A stretch of DNA of 64,000 nt from Brachypodius melanocephalos (taxonomy: Eukaryota; Chordata; Aves; Passeriformes; Pycnonotidae), in contig VZSR01000690.1 in the NCBI GenBank assembly GCA_013398615.1, positions 481,484 through 545,483 on the forward strand, given 5' to 3'. The position numbers were made by a program, and so were the translations under genes. The notes beneath the pieces are model-generated. The model worked only from the letters and a program-made list of their open reading frames with translations. It did not search any database and was not told the DNA's origin. Shown piece after piece: positions 37,301 to 52,781 of the stretch; position 1 is the stretch's first letter; every line of letters starts with the position of its first letter.

Positions 37301-40300
37301 TGAATTAGGAGGACAGGCTTATCAAATGTCCATGGAGCTACTCAAGAAGAATAAGAGGTTCTTGATAACTCTCTCAGAGATATCTGAGACATCATTAGCT
37401 GTTGGTGGTTCAGAGTGGTTGCTGTAAGCACAGCATACTTAAGTATAGATTTCATCTCCTGGAAAATCTCTTTGCCAGACCTCTCCTGGGCAGCAAAGGC
37501 ATCAGCATACCTTTGCAGCCAGGCTAGACACAGATGAGGAAAAAGCATCAGAGATCAAAGCACTAACAATGCTGAAGCCCTGATTGTGAAGGTATTCAAT
37601 AAAACAAGCCTCTGATCTAGGCTATTCTAGGATTTCAGGTTATTTTGACTAATTTCAAATCTACACTTTTGGGACAATCCCAGACTAAATTACTGTGATA
37701 GAAGTGAGACAGATGGAGGGAAGAAAATAGAAGCAGGCAGCCCATTATAACTTAATTCTTACTCTTTCCAGTGCTCCTGACATCAATAAGCCCTGTCCAC
37801 CAGAAGGACATCACAGAAGAGAGGGGTCATGAATATATTTCAGTGCACTTGCACAATGATTTCCTGAAATGCAAGGGAGCAGGGGAGCTGCCTTCTTTAT
37901 TTTAGTACTGTCAACTGTTAGTACAGAGAGTCCCTCCCTGGTGTTATGTTCTCGTGAGCTGGCAGATCTGTTGGGAATATAATGACGTCTGTTCATGCAC
38001 CTCCATTTCTAACAACTTACTCCTCACATGTTCTCCTCATTTTCTTGAGGCATAAGGACCAGTTGACTATGCAAATTAAATAAGAGAATGTAGAAAATGA
38101 GTTTGACACAAAAGGAGTTGCTAGCAAATGCCACCGCTTCCTCCAGGCATAATGGTAAGAGACAGCTGCTTCTGCCAGCACACAAGCAGTAGCTGAGGGG
38201 GCTAGCACAGCTCTTTTGAAAATCTTTAGTCTGATGAATAACTAGGCAAAGGCTGCATATATTTACAAGGTGGGACCCCCAAATCCAGGGCTTCAGATCT
38301 TGCTTTGCTGTTCCATGTTATCATCCACTGTAAATGCACACAGGAGTGATGTCAGATGACTTTTGTTCAGGTTTGTGAGTATATTGTCTTTAAGCCATTT
38401 GTAACAGGAGGAGCAAGACAAGAAATAGACTGTGAGAATGTGAAAAGCATTGTCCTTTGCAATTTCCAAAAGTGCTATTTTAAGAATACAGTTATCATTT
38501 TTGCAGCAAGATGTTACTTTTTGGATCACACATTCTGATATATGGACAACCCCAATGATTTTAGAATAAATAATCACAAAAATATTTAATCACTCTACAC
38601 AATACTATGGTTTTATTTTACATTTTCATTACAGTTATTCCCTTGAGTAATTATCATGGCAATCATAACTCTGATGATACATGTATTTTGTCAATCTAAT
38701 AGAGTAGCAGAGTACTGTAACTGATATGCATATATAAATATTTTAGGATTTAGTGATTCTTAAATTGTTTTATGATAATTATAGTAACCAGTAAAAACTG
38801 ATACTTTTCTTTTACCTCTAAAAGCATCTGTCATTGCAGAACTGGCACAATGCTTAGAGTACCACTTTGTGAGAAAAAATAACAAAAATGTTTATTGGTA
38901 GTATTAAAGGAGCAGCTTGATGTTTTTCAGCTCTGAGCAGAATAGCTGTCTGGAGTGCCACAAGTTATGATCAGCACACAAACACAAAATAAAATCCTTC
39001 CACAGGGGAGACCTTCATTTCAAACACAGGAGAAAACAAAATTCTCAATATTAAATTATTAAAAGCATATCATATTGGGAGAAATAAAAACAGACATTTG
39101 TGTTCTCACCTTTCCTGAGAGGATAGGGACACATGATACTTTTCAAAGTCCCAAAGTTAGCAAGTGGTAAATAAAATTTACATTTCCTGATTTTCTGTCC
39201 TTTCCTCAACACTTCCCAGGAAATTTGATAAATCTCGCAGATGAGGTTTATGTGCGGTCACCAATAGAAGGCTAGATCATTTTGGCAACATTCTGCCCTC
39301 ATTCCTGCCAGAAAAATTCCTTTAAACACATTGGATTTACTCAAATATCAATGGGGATAAGAATAAAAACTTGCGTTTAATTCTGCCAAAGTTCAACATC
39401 CTCTACATTTCTACCCAATAAAATCCAAACACCCTGCTCATGTAACATTCACTTCTTTTTTTATTTCTCTCAGAACACTTCGTATTTGTGAGCTGGCACC
39501 ATTACTACAGTTTAAACGCATGAGAAAACCCAAGATTAAATGGCTGTCCCAAGAAGTCACTAACTAAGCAGAAACCTAGTGATCCACTTCCTGAACCAAG
39601 CTGAACCCAGATTCCTTAAATCAGATTTCAGACACGTGACTGAGCTACTTTGGCTTAACGGCTGCCATGCATCAGCTGAGCCCCAGTGAAAATAGTTTAA
39701 ATTAGCATGTGCTACCCTAGATTTGCAATAGCTCAGCTGCTACATAGGAACTCATTAAGCTATGGTAACTTGCTCAAGAGTCTGAAACCTCAATCTGATG
39801 CTCTACCCAGTGGCCCACGTAACTGCCCAAATCATGCTCTCTGCCTCCATGCCAACAAACCTCCTGAGCCCATCTTTCACAAAGTAAGGATGCGCCCAAG
39901 AAAATAAGCTCCGTACACTTTTCCAGTGAGATGCTTCAGAAGAAGATTTATTCAGATAAGCAGCTAGATCTGGATCTCTCTGCAAAAATAAACTTCATGG
40001 ATGGGACTCGGATTTCTTCATGTCTTGTCTTTGTCTTCTGTTTTCTATACCATGTTTTCTTCTTCAGCCCACCAACAAGTATTACACTATAGGTTCCTCT
40101 TTCCTTAACTATTGTAGTTTCTTGACTCCTCTTCATTTAGAAATACAGTTTCAAGCTGTCTCTACCATTCTCTCTTCCTCTCTAAACCATCTATTCATAT
40201 ATTGTCTATTAGAAATGTAGTGCAGCAAACTTTACTTCAGCTGGCACCATGTGAAATGCACGTCCTGATCCTTGAGTCTCTTATAGGTAAGAGGGCCCAT

Positions 40301-41800
40301 ATTCATTCTTGCTTTCTCCCTTAATCTCTCTTTTAGAGTATTTTTAAGTGCATTGTTTCTTGAATATAGGATACAGAGCACATTAAAGTGTTATGCAAAA
40401 TTAATGTATATTTTGTTTCATTTTATTTTGAAACCTGTAATATCTACCAAGAGTAATATCTGTGAAGATAATTGAATCATATTAAATGCAGAGCAAAAAG
40501 TGGATATCCCAGTATATGTGATTCAGTACAGCTCAGCATCTCACCTTTTGAAAGGCACTAGTTTAATCCTTGGGGGAAGTGTTATCTCAGCAATTATGTC
40601 TACAGGTTATAAAAAATTGGATTAAGCTGAGAAATTTTCCACATATATAAAATTACCAGGATAAGATTTGTAATTTTCAAGTCAACTAATACAACGGCAA
40701 AACTGTATTTTGCAGTGGGTAAATGCAGGAAGATCAGTTGCTGTTTGATGCCTCAAATGTATGCAGCTCAAGAAAAAGCAGGCTGGTCTTGTTCCACCTA
40801 GCAGTACTATCATAGCAATTTCAATAGGTAAATATCATTTCAGCTTTGTGCTGTGGCACAAAAGCATTTATTATCTGTGAGTTACCCCTTAATATACTAT
40901 GATATTTTTCCTAAATTTGTGCCTCATGAGCTCACAAGAAACCAAAGACCTGCTTAGCTCTAGGAGTACCTCCCAGGGCTGATGGCTGAGCTGTGCTAGT
41001 ACAAGTTCTGCTAAGAATCACAGTTTCCTTACTGACGGAAGAAATAGGAAAGAGAGGATTGTAGCCTTTTCGTCTGATTGAACTGAGACCTTGCTTCTTC
41101 CTCAGCCCAGTCCTACCAGCTGTGAAATAACGTCACTCTAAAGGAGCCATGGCCATTACCATTCTTCACTTGTTCTCTCAGCTCTCTGAGGGAGATGCCT
41201 CTTACTCCTTCTATCTGTGAAGCAATGCCATGGGTTTAGGGGTCAGCCTGTCTGTCAAGACATCCTGCAATCTCTCCATTGTCCTGCAGAGGAGACAGGA
41301 AGCAGCTGTCAAAATCTCTAACCGGGCAACAATGGCCAGGGAAGGGGTTGACCCCAGGTTTGCTTGAGATAGACACCAAATAGTCTTTCCTGGTGGCAAT
41401 TTGATCCTATCATTGGCAGGTTTTGAAACTGTACTCATAGCAAAACCTCTGGGAAAAGACAATAAAAATGTTGTCCCTTGGCATCTCCATGAGAGTATCC
41501 ATACTTTAGTTCAATCAGTAGCTACTGGAGTGATGGAGAAAATGAGATGCGAACCCCTTTCAACAAAGGAGAAAGGGTATCTGTCCCTCAGTGCTTATGT
41601 TTAGATTCTATGCCAGGAGCAGAGAAGTGTACAAATGAAAATGAACACGTTCTATAATAAAAATGGCAAATAGGGAATATTCCCCAAACAAAAACAGGAA
41701 TAGAATAAAATAACTCCCCACACTAAAAATATTGCTGGAGACAAAATCAAATGCATCTTATTGCATTTTGCAATAAGAGCTAGGAAGAGAGTACCTAGCT
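28341..41800. other. Intergenic sequence downstream of NEUROD6, no supported gene
   Basis: No frame longer than about 95 codons and no domain was recognised. A GC-richer block at about 30430-30850 differs from its neighbours and could be an old repeat, but no family is identified. 35830-36060 is repeat-free with several TTAAT/ATTAAT-type motifs. Confidence 0.6.
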
Positions 41801-44800
41801 TATAAATTCCTTCAGGAGCTTGGGGATTTTTGATATAATGAGTTCTACAATTTCAGAGGAGACTGCTTTGCTAATAATTATGTAACAGTAATTAAATCTG
41901 AAAAAGGTTGTACTCTAACTATGTTGATTTATTGCAGCTCCAACAAAATACTTCTAGAGAGTGCTTTGGAGCGTGCACCTCCTCCCTCCAGTTTTCTTTA
42001 AATTCTCACAGAGCACTGGGTCACAGATGGTCTGAGATGCGATATTTTCCCTATTAAATTCCTAATAATCTTTTTCTGAGGCTGAGTCATGGAAGCCTGG
42101 GGATTTCTCATTTTAATTAGAAGGTTTAAGGAGCTAACTCTGTTTGAAATTTCCTCTTAGGAGATATGGGTGCAGGTGATCCCATTCAGAAGAATGACAC
42201 AATATCAAGGCCAACATCTCATTTCCATATTAGATTGCATCTAGTTTGGCATAACTCCTGATCTGGATGCTTATGATGTGCCGCCTGAGTTGAAGGCACA
42301 TTTCACCATTTGAAAACAGAATCATTTTAGGATTATGTCTGAAGACATTTTAGGCTCTAAATTGATGTTTCCTACCCTAACACATGCTCCATCATCCTGT
42401 GTAGAAACTCTTCATAAGTGTAAATTATTTATTAGTTTGATTGAAACAATTCGTCTATATCATTTGGAAACAACACTGTTAAGGATGCTCATACAAAGAG
42501 ACATACTACATTGTCCAAAGTGTTGATCCTCTCAGTATTTAAGAAATTCATGTTTCAGGTTAATTTCATCTGCAAATATTATAAACTATGAAAATAGAAC
42601 AGTCACCCAGCAAAATGTTTTATGTACAACTTTAGCATTCACAGTATGTGAAGAACAATGTCCCACCTCTGCCATCCAAAGGAAGTTATTCTTAGGCCCT
42701 CATAGTTGAGTTTAATCATTTCATAGAATACCTGTTGTTTAAGAGTTAGTCTGGTGTACTACTCACATGTCCCTTGATAGTCTATTGTGAAAAAAAAATG
42801 CTACTTCTTATAAAACAGCTGTTGAAGTTTCATCAGCTTACATCCACAACCAATTCCTGTGCTTTAGGAAAATGAAGAGCATCTCTTATTCTTCCAGCAT
42901 GGTATGCAGTTGTCAAGAAGTCTAATGAGACTTTATTTGCCTTTTATAACACTAGGTATCTTTTCAGTTTTCGACAGACAGAAGTGGCTGTGATTTGGGA
43001 AAGTAAAAAAAAAACCAAAAACCACTCTCAACTGCACCACTTACACATGCTAAAAATAAAATTTTATTGGAAGTAGTACTGCGGCATATAGACTTGGCTG
43101 TGAATAAAAGAAATAACATTTTCTACATTAAGTCCTGCCAGTTGTGCCATCTCCACGAATGGGTTTTTATAAGCCCGAAGTTTTAATTTTGTATGCATTT
43201 TAAAAATACTCTGCATGTAATTGTTCGAAAGCTTAAGTTGACATAAATTGTTTAAAATGTTTAATTTCTATATATAATCCATTCATCTGTATATACAATT
43301 TTCATGCCCTAGTTGCTGAAATGTTCTAAAGATTTGGGATTTAATATAATGGCAAGTGCTTCTCTTATGTGTCACAGAATCTATAAACAAAGACACAAAA
43401 CAGTGCTTTATACTGTTTTCCAAATACCAAATCCATCCTTACTGCCTGCAAATCACAGCCTTCAAATGCCTCACAAGTAAGGTTACTCTCAGTAAAGTGC
43501 TACACCACTTGTGAAGGAGGAAGAAGCCACACTAGTTTATGAGCAAGAAAAGCCAACTCTTGCCTGGAATATGGTGAGAATGAAGAATTTGTCCCTACCC
43601 TAGATTGCACATAATATTTTGTGTGTGAAACATAAATGCATGAACTGCAAAACCAGCCATTCTTCTGAATGCTCACAAACCCAACTGATGCTGTAAGAAT
43701 TGGCTGGATTTGTCCACTTGCTTCAAAACACCATTTGCTAAGCCCAGGAAGGAGGCAGCTGGTGGTAGCTGCCTTCCCAAGGCACTCCCATGGAAGCAGC
43801 TTGGCCTTGTGGTCTAATACAGTTTCTCGTCATCGGAAGGAATGTACAACCCTTGCTGTAATTGGGTGGAAAATTCCATTGTGTTAATTTCTTCCAACAT
43901 CAATGTAGGGAAAAAGAAGTGCTGCTTTTTAGGCCCCATTCACATAACAGTTGAGATGCAAAATTAATTTCTCAGCAGAGGGCCAGCAGAAAACACAAGC
44001 AAAACTAGGTTTTTTCCAAAGCAATTGGACTTCCAATAATTTTCTCCTCCTTGAAGGTCCAAACTATGAAAGAAACAAGAAAAGCAGATTTAAAACACCC
44101 AGTAAAGCAAAGAGTTAAAGTGGCAGATGAAATCAGGTTCTGCAATGAGTTATAGGGAAAATTTTTTTGAGTTCTGATTAATGGCTGGGGACACCTCGAG
44201 CTGCTTTGGCTGTCTCAGCAGTACATGACTGGTGCATCAGGGTAATGTCTAATAACTAATCTTTGACACCGGAATTAAGTCATTTTGCAAGAAAGCAGGT
44301 CATTAGAAGCTAAATTGAAATATAAGTAATACGATCTCTGTGGAGGATTGTAAATTAATTGGTTTTTAACAATAACACTTCTGTATTTTATTAAAGCAGT
44401 GTAAGAATTCAGAGAAGAAAAGAATGTAGCAGATAAACAGGGCAGGTGTTGATGATGCAAATGAAATAGATGACAGATGGTTAGTAGCATGATCACTCAC
44501 TGTGTGTGTATAATGGATAGAGGTAATCAAATTCCTTTGTGAATTGGTGACTTTCTTTACATCAAGAACTATAACTGTGCTATGCTTATACAGCTTCTCC
44601 TTAAAAATTACCTCCACTCCTTGTAATTATCCTGCAGTGCAGGACACTCATATTTGCATACTGTCATAGTCATCCACACACACACAAAAACACAAAAAAG
44701 AATTTTAAAAAAACTTAAAAAGGCACCAAGCATGCAAATAAAACCTCACCTGGGCTTTATCAGCTACCTTTACAAATTAGTAATAGGATACTAAAGAAGT

Positions 44801-46285
44801 GTCTGCCATCAAAGAGCAGCTCACACACAGGGCAGCCCAGGTGACCCCTGGTGTAAGGCTTTTCTGCAGCCCTGTGGATGAACTGCTGGGCTGAAAATTA
44901 CACCATGATATGGTTCCTGCCCCTCAAGTGCTGGGTCACGGTACCCTTCCTTTGGAGGGAAGGACAAAGTTACTGCTTTAACAGGATGACATGACTTCTT
45001 GCTTGCTAATGGGTGCTATACTCAGCTCATTACACAAGAGATATTAATTTTTGAGGGAGATTTATTTCATGGCCCTCCCAGAGCTGTGCTTGGTGATTTG
45101 ACATAGACTATAAGAAAATCACCAGGCTCTAAATGTAGATATCATCATTATATATCTATCACACACATATGTATACAAACACCCAGAGAAAAAGCAGAGA
45201 AGGTTTGCGCCAGCACTTACTTTACAGAAAGCTCCCTCTGTTCTGAGCCAAGCAAATTAGCAAAAATAATTGATCAAGGGCTTCAGACATCATATCAGAA
45301 GCCAATCTTTTAGTAGAGCAGCTTCCAGGATGGGTACAAAATGGACTCCTGATGCACTAAATGGGAAATGGTATCTAAAAACATCGCTTTCTTAGCACTC
45401 TGCATTTCATCAAAACAAAGACATGCGTTTTTCATGGAAGTACTCTGCTGACATCAATGTTGGAATAATGTCTGCAAGATAATTCTAGGATTGCAGGTTG
45501 ACATTACTTCCATCCTTGCTCTTTACAATCACAAGCATAACTTCACTGCAGCACAGGAGTGGTGTTGTCAAGGTGTATTTAGGGCAACATAAAAGGCTGA
45601 TGGCTTTCATGGTCTAGCACAGTATTTCTGTAACAATATGTTTTGCTGAAGCACCTGCTTGCACACCCCTTCCTTACCCTCAAGAAACAGAAGTCATGCC
45701 TGCAGGGGGAGGAAGGGTGGCAGGATCCTCTGCAGCATCCCTCTGTCATAGCTAATTCTACTAAATTGCCAAAACCTCTCCTAAACTCTATAACTGTTCA
45801 GCAGAAGGCTTTGTTTGCTCTAAGGCTAGAGCAATTTTAGGGTCACAGTGTCAGCTGCTTGTACCCTTCTCTGTCACCAGAAGCTGGAGCTTGGATAAAT
45901 GTAGATCACTCACTGTGCTTATGGAGATAAGCATGGTGCAGAGTAAATATTGTGCTTGAAGCTAAATGTCAAGAATTCTAGCAAGCTTCTGTGGGAGACA
46001 ACAGATATACACGGATGCTAAAGAAAGGTTACTACATTTTATATTATGGAATCAAAAACTTCTCTCTGTCGGATGACCGAGCATGTTATTTAATACTTTT
46101 TGTCATATAAGAACAGAGTTCTTGACACTGTTTTGGAGCAAAATGCTTTTTCTCCAAAAAGTTACATCTACTCCCTATCGAAAAGAAATTGTAGCAGGTT
46201 GCTGCATCATTAGAACAGGGGAGATAATGCACAATCCAGAGATTACCATATGAAATGAAAGACTGGAACTATGTTCAAGACCCTT

Positions 46286-46324
46286 TGATGTTTCAGTTTA
46301 TTCATGCTGATGTTTCAGTTTATT
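46286..46324 (+). repeat. 17-bp direct repeat at 22-bp period
   Basis: TGATGTTTCAGTTTATT is present at 46286-46302 and 46308-46324 with a five-base spacer. Confidence 0.9.
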
Positions 46325-48494
46325 TATTTCTGTGTTATGGTTCTTTATTATTACACAATTATTATTTTGGCTTATTCATGTCTATACTTATGACAGATAC
46401 CTGCAAACAATTTAACAAAGTTACTAGAGAATATTATTATTTTTCCAATGGCAAAACTGCATATTATTTATTTTGGGGACAAAAATGGACAAAACACAGA
46501 ATCTTTAAGTTGTTCAGAAGCTATGCATAAATGCTAAAATATAATAAGTATCTGAAACAAAGACGATGAATCTCACTGAATAATAATAAAAAAGCCATTT
46601 AAAAATATTTTGTCACCACCTTTAAATAATATCTGCTTAGGCATCAAATCTTTGTTGTTGCTATTGTTGCTTCGGTTCTTTGTCTGCCCTGCAGAGACAA
46701 AACAGCAAAGAATGAGCTTGATTGTTTCCTTTTAGAAGCAGTGTTGACAATGAACTGCAAAATACATGGGCCACTGTGCTAACCCTAACTACGTGTTACA
46801 TCTAACCTTGAATGAAAGGTTATGGCAGGGGAAAATATGAACTGTTGCATTTTCACCACTAGTGGTGATTAACAACTAAAGAAGAAGGTATTTGGACTCC
46901 TGAATGGTAGGCTTAGTTTATAAGAGAATTTCTTATTAGGAAGATTTTTAGCATAATGTAGACAATACAGAAACTAGCAAGGAGCAAAACTGAATGTGGG
47001 AAACATGCACACAGTATTTTTACAATCACATTTCTGAGCCAAAAGATATTTTCAAATGAATGAGATCCCATGTAGAGGTATTTAACTGTCAATTGTCCAC
47101 AGGAAATACGAAGAAAGGTACCAGAACAGGTAGAAGGTGTGTGTGACCATGGCTTTCTAAATGACTGTTAAAAAACAGTTTTAAAATCAGAGCCCTGTGA
47201 CAAGACTGGGTCCTGAGTATGCTCCAAGCTACGACCATAGCTCAAGCATATCAAGCATTTGACTACTGGCTGTGTTAAAATAGCATTTTGTCAACACTGT
47301 TTCGACAAAATGCGTGGTCATTTTATACAGATAAGAGATCTTAGAATCAGTTCCCACTAGGGTAATAGTCCTTTCCTCTGGGGACTGGAACTATTACATC
47401 TCCATATGGTCAGAAGCTCCTTTAGGAGGGCACACAGTTAGCTCTGTGTCATCTGGGGTTCACATTTCTGCACTGATACCTAAACTCACTGAAATTTGTG
47501 AATAATTACCCACTTAAAATGAGTGAGCATTTGAATATTCATTGATTTTAGCTGTTCCCTGCCACCTTGGGTCATTTTGACAGAGCTACAAATTTCCCAA
47601 AGCTGGCGACATACTGCTGGAGAACTCAATCCTACACTCCATATATATATTAGCAACTATACTACAATCTCTCAGCTATATTCCCATACTTCTTTCAGAT
47701 CATTACAGAAACCTTTATTTAAGGTTTATATAACTAACGTGATATATCTCACTCACCACAAGTCAGGTGTGTTACTGAAGGGAAGAACTAGATTAAATTA
47801 AGATAGACTTAGGTGAGTAACTGCTTTCTAGCCCTGCATGTGTTGTGATAAGTGGGTCTTTGGAAAAATAGCAGAAATGCCAGATTAAATTTTGCTTTCT
47901 GGAATGCACATCTCTTCTGGAATTACTGATGTTGGAAAGCTGAAATAGAGAAGAAGGTTAACAAGGGAAAGGTACACCAATTTGTTTCTTAGCTTTTCAA
48001 AATTCCTGCTGTCAAAGAGGATCTAGAGAAATAGTCTGGTCATCACTTCCTTTATTCATCAAAAACCTTATTGTGTGGAGAGCTTGGAAAAGTATCAAAC
48101 ACAGAAGATACAATAAAAAAGATATCTCAATTTTGCTGATTTGGGGAGTCCAAATATCAAAAGACTCCCCATAAATTACATGGGTCTTTTCTTTGAGCTA
48201 CTTTTGAAGGCGCAAGAGCTCACTAAGGTAAAAATAATGGTTTGCATTCAAAGACTTGAATGTGTCCCTATTCCAGTAAAAAAAATAACTTCTATGTACA
48301 CTAAGCAGGAGCTGCAAGGATGAGTAGCTCTGCATCACTCCTCTGGTCTGTGCTCTCTTAAATGACAAGCAAGCATCAATTTTTCACCTTCACCCCTGCC
48401 ATACCCAAGTGATTCCTGCACTGAAGCATTCATTACTATCAACTTGGTCTCACAGGTGGTAGGCAGAAACTAGGGTTTTGGTAAGGTTTCTTCT

Positions 48495-48603
48495 GGGGTT
48501 TTTCATGGGTGTTTGTTTGGTTTGGTTTGGGTGTTTTGGTTGTGTTCTTCGTGGGTTTTTTGTTGTTTTTCTTGTTTTTTCTTGTTTGTTGGTTGGTTTT
48601 TTG
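48495..48603 (+). repeat. T/G-rich low-complexity tract (GGTTT-like)
   Basis: GGTTT and TTTTG type units recur for about 110 bases. Open frames on both strands through it are artefacts of base composition. Confidence 0.8.
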
Positions 48604-51600
48604 AGATGGGAAGAGCAAAAAAAACCCATTTGCCTCAAAGACTTCAGAGGATTTTTGGCTGCTGTGAGCTGGGAGAGTGATAGAGCAAGGGCTGAACATC
48701 AGGAGACAACATGAGATACAATGAGCAGCTGATAACATGAGCAGTTACTCTGCAACCTGACACAGGCAAATGGAGAAAACTGGACAGAAAGAGCCTTTAA
48801 GGAAGGCTCTTGGAATCTCCTAAAATGCTCTATCATTTTTTTGAAAGAATTTTAAAGTTTCTAAGTAGGATTTAGTTTTTAAAGCTGTTAATGAGAAGTA
48901 AAGGCTTTTTCTTTTAAGTGTCTTTAACTCAGAAAGCAGATAAATTCTGCTACATTAACAGTTTTGTGGCTGATATGTTACACACGTTTGACAATGAACT
49001 TTCCGCATTTGTCTTGAACTGGAATTTTGAAATAGGCATCTAAAATTGAAAAGCTATTTGGTAAGGATTGAGCATTGGCTATTCTGTTGGAGTCTAAAGA
49101 CACTTAAAATTGCTGAGGGACTTCAAACAGAAAGTGACATTTACTGCAGGTCACACAGGATTTCACTGCATGAGGACAGAAAGCTGTGTCTTTCACAGCT
49201 TTAGGGGAAAGCAAATAACCAAGAAAGGGAAGTATCACAGTAAAGACTCCTTCCTTCCTTCCTGTGGAAAGGCAAAAAACCGCCCCAACCTCGGTCATGT
49301 GAGAGGCTTTAACAAAAGTTAAAGATATGGAAAAATGGACACAAAATATTTGTTATGAGCTGGATGTAAACCCTTTCCAGAAAAAAAAGTAGCCAGCTGA
49401 AAGACTCTATCTGCTTCCCACCAACCATGTCACACCAAAGGTGAATTTAGAGCTACACAAGGCATAGAAATTCATTTGTTTCTGAGAAAATCTATAACCT
49501 AAAATTAGCAGTAGACAGCACAATCCAGTGATATGACATGCATATGTGATCCATGACATCCACACTGCTGTCATTCAAATATGATATGGAAGGATTTTGA
49601 GTTGCTTTCACTAGAACTTGACTGCTGCAGAGAGGGCAGCTGAAAGGCATTTTTGGTGTAGCTACTGAAATAGGGAACTGCACAGGAGATGAGATGGAGA
49701 TGCTGTGGGAAACACCCTGACAGCAGCTGGGCAAGAGACATACAAAAAGCCCAAGCAGAAAAGCAAACATCTGTACCAAAGTAGAGCGATAAGCATTTCA
49801 GCCTCTGTGCTTATTAATAATGAATAAGGGGAAGTTGCACTACACTTGCACTGTTCAGAAATTTCTTAAAGCTAAGAAGCTCCTTACAGGCTGTATCAGA
49901 ATGGCAGCCAGCCAGCACAAGGAAATGTGAGCCTCTATGTTGATGCCAAGATGATTTTTTGCCTTTTATTTTATATGCTTTTATACGATTTTTATGTATT
50001 TTCAGTATTCTTAGCATGCATACTTGTAATTTCTTAAGTCTGATAACTTAGTATTTTGTTAGACCAGGAGACCAAACATCCTAAAAGCCTCACAGTAGGA
50101 GGCCAGGAAATGCTTTGCTATCTTGAGAATCAAGGCTCTCTCTAGAACATACTCTGTAAATTAGAGATTTGGCCCACCGGGGGGGGAATTCCTTGGATAG
50201 GGGGATATCACACCATTCATCCAGGCCTCTCATCGCGACATCTTTGTTAGGTATGCTAATTTGTAGGGTCTATAAATTGCATACATGATTTATCATGTGT
50301 GTACGTTGCAGAGCATTCCACCTTGGCAAAACAGTGGACCATAAGGATCCTTACTAAAAGATCAAATACTCTTATCCCTTAACTGCATCTGGCTCTCAAT
50401 TTTTTTAAGACCAGGAAAAGGCATTAGTGCAACACAGGCACTACACCCAATACTGTCATGGCAGAGACTCATAAGTCACAGTTCCCTACAACCATCTTCT
50501 CGTCAAACTTAAAAATAACCCTCCCTTGAAAATATGGACACAATGCATATCAGCAGTTGTTTATAAATAACCTGTTGACTCCAACAGAAAAAATCAGTTG
50601 CAGCAGCACTGGACCTTCACATCCACATGTGACTTCCAGGTGGTAGCAACAAGAGGTACTTAATCTTGCTCCCTGCCCAGAGGATCAGCTCTCACAGGCT
50701 TCTCTGCTTAAGTTTAGTTTTAGAGTCTCAGTATAATAAATTTATATGGTGCCCTCATTGCTCTGGCATTTTGATGAAATTCCATGTCTTTCCACAGGAG
50801 ACCCACAGTTGCTGAGATTGGAAGCTTCATGTAACGGAAGAGCTGCCTCATCTGCCTGTAATGTGCAGCTACAGCCTCCTGGTGCAGACACACACAACAT
50901 CACTCATTAGAGAACTGACAATACCTAGGTGGTCAAATCTTACCAAGTACCCTGTTTTCTGATCTTTACCCTTTCTGACACCAACATCAATGTCCAGCTG
51001 TGTAGACATTGTGCTCTGCAGCCATCAGTTGAAGAAAATGTCGGCAGGTGATGATTCATGCTTCATTGGTGCTGTTCTATAATTTAACAGCAGTATATAC
51101 AAATTAGATCTGCCTCCACTGTCTTTTTCTTGAGAGAGCTGATATTATTTTAATGCTGTTTTCCAGTAGCGTCCTTGCTCATGATTAAGGGAGGGCAGCA
51201 GTTACAAGCAGAAATCTTATCTTAAAATGAAAAAAAAGGCTACACTTGTGACAGTTCATTTGTGGAAGCTACCATACCAGCTATAAAATGTGTAAGGAAT
51301 TCATTCATTCAATAGGAACCAATATCTGGCTGTGAAATCTTCTAGTAAAAAGAAAAGCAATGAAAGAACGTCAAATGAGGAGAAACACACTGTTGTCCTC
51401 TTCTAATTTAGAGAAAGCTATGACTGTTTTATTCCATGCAGAGGTACACCTATTTTGCTTTTTTTCATCACTAGATTCAGTAAATTTTCTTGAAAGAAAC
51501 TCTTTTTATGGCCTCATCAACAACTTCTAACATTTAAATTTTTTTTAGATTATTACCTTAGAAAAAAGAACTCTGTTCTCTGTTATATAATTTACATCTT

Positions 51601-52537
51601 TCAATTTTAAGTGACCTTCATTGTACTATTTCAGAAAGGTAAGAGTCCACTCCACAGCACCTTTAAAGAAAAGCTCCTTTTTCTATTAGAAAATTTTTGA
51701 AAATAGGAATAGGAACAGGGAACATGCTATCATGCCCAGTATGTTGTAATAGTGTTATCAGGTCTGCTGGGTCTCCTCCTAGTGCTGGTCAACTGCAACC
51801 CACCTGGCAACCAGGACCAGAATTTTACAAGAAAGTTCTTAAGTAGTTTCTCTTGGGACTCTGCATCAACACGGTTTTTTCAGCTACTGAATATGATAGC
51901 TCCACAGCCACTATATATCTCCCGGTTTTGAATCTCATTCACAGTTGTAGCTAAGGGGGAAAAATGTCTTGCACTATTACAGGAAAATAGGAAAAAAAGG
52001 GGAGGAAGATGACAAATGGGAGGTTGTTTCAGTCAGTTTCAGTAAAAGCTGATCCCTCATAAATAAGATTAAATTTTTTGCACCTTGTTACCTCTTGAGA
52101 TCAACATTCATTGACACTAACTCCAGTTTTCACATTCACCCAGCAAGACCTAAACCTCTTCTGCTTCAGCATTCTGGTTAGCCCATCTTTCCAGCCCTGA
52201 CAACAAGCTAAAAATCTTCCTTTCATTGTTGTAGGGGAACAGTAACTATAGTTACTATAGTCTGAGAAGTGACAGTGAGCAATTCAGTCTCTGGAAATAC
52301 TTTAATATTAAGCAAAAACTTATTTTGTGAACTGCTTCAGCAACTGAAACCCTTGATTTACAACTACTCACTGAACCTGATTTAAATACCTTATTCAAGG
52401 TTGTTGGATCAGGTGGCTAAAGAGGACTTTATATTCCTCCATGACACAGTGTGTATATTAAATCCCCATATTTGTCATTATTTATATAACAGTTCACTGT
52501 TAACTACTCTCCAGACAGAAGACAGCATTTTCTAATT

Positions 52538-52620
52538 AAAAACAAAACAAAACAAAACAAATAAACAAAACAAACAAAAAATCACCAAACAAACAGAAAG
52601 AAAAGAAAACAAAAGAAAAA
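52538..52620 (+). repeat. A-rich (AAAAC)n low-complexity tract
   Basis: The stretch begins as regular AAAAC units, then decays into AAAC/AAAG-type sequence. No flanking element with target-site duplications was recognised. Confidence 0.85.
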
Positions 52621-52781
52621 ACCCATCAAAGCTAAAATAACTTATTCCTAAGAACTAAGAAAACCAGTGTCTTTGGAAATGCCGTTCTGCCTCTCTTCCA
52701 GCTTATTACCAAAGCAGAGCAGATTTTGAATTATTATCCCAAATGAGTGAATTGCCTGCTGGGGCATATAACACTAAAACA

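Larger units (their letters stand above)
41801..52500. other. Intergenic sequence, no supported gene
   Basis: 41840-42150 is complex repeat-free sequence with several ATTAAT/TAATTA-type motifs and could be a conserved element; no evidence beyond composition is available. The remainder is unique AT-rich DNA with the direct repeat and the T/G-rich tract listed separately. Confidence 0.6.

Noticed and set aside
52241..52256. 16-bp palindrome AGTAACTATAGTTACT
   Set aside because: About one 16-base palindrome is expected by chance in a window this size; no other support.
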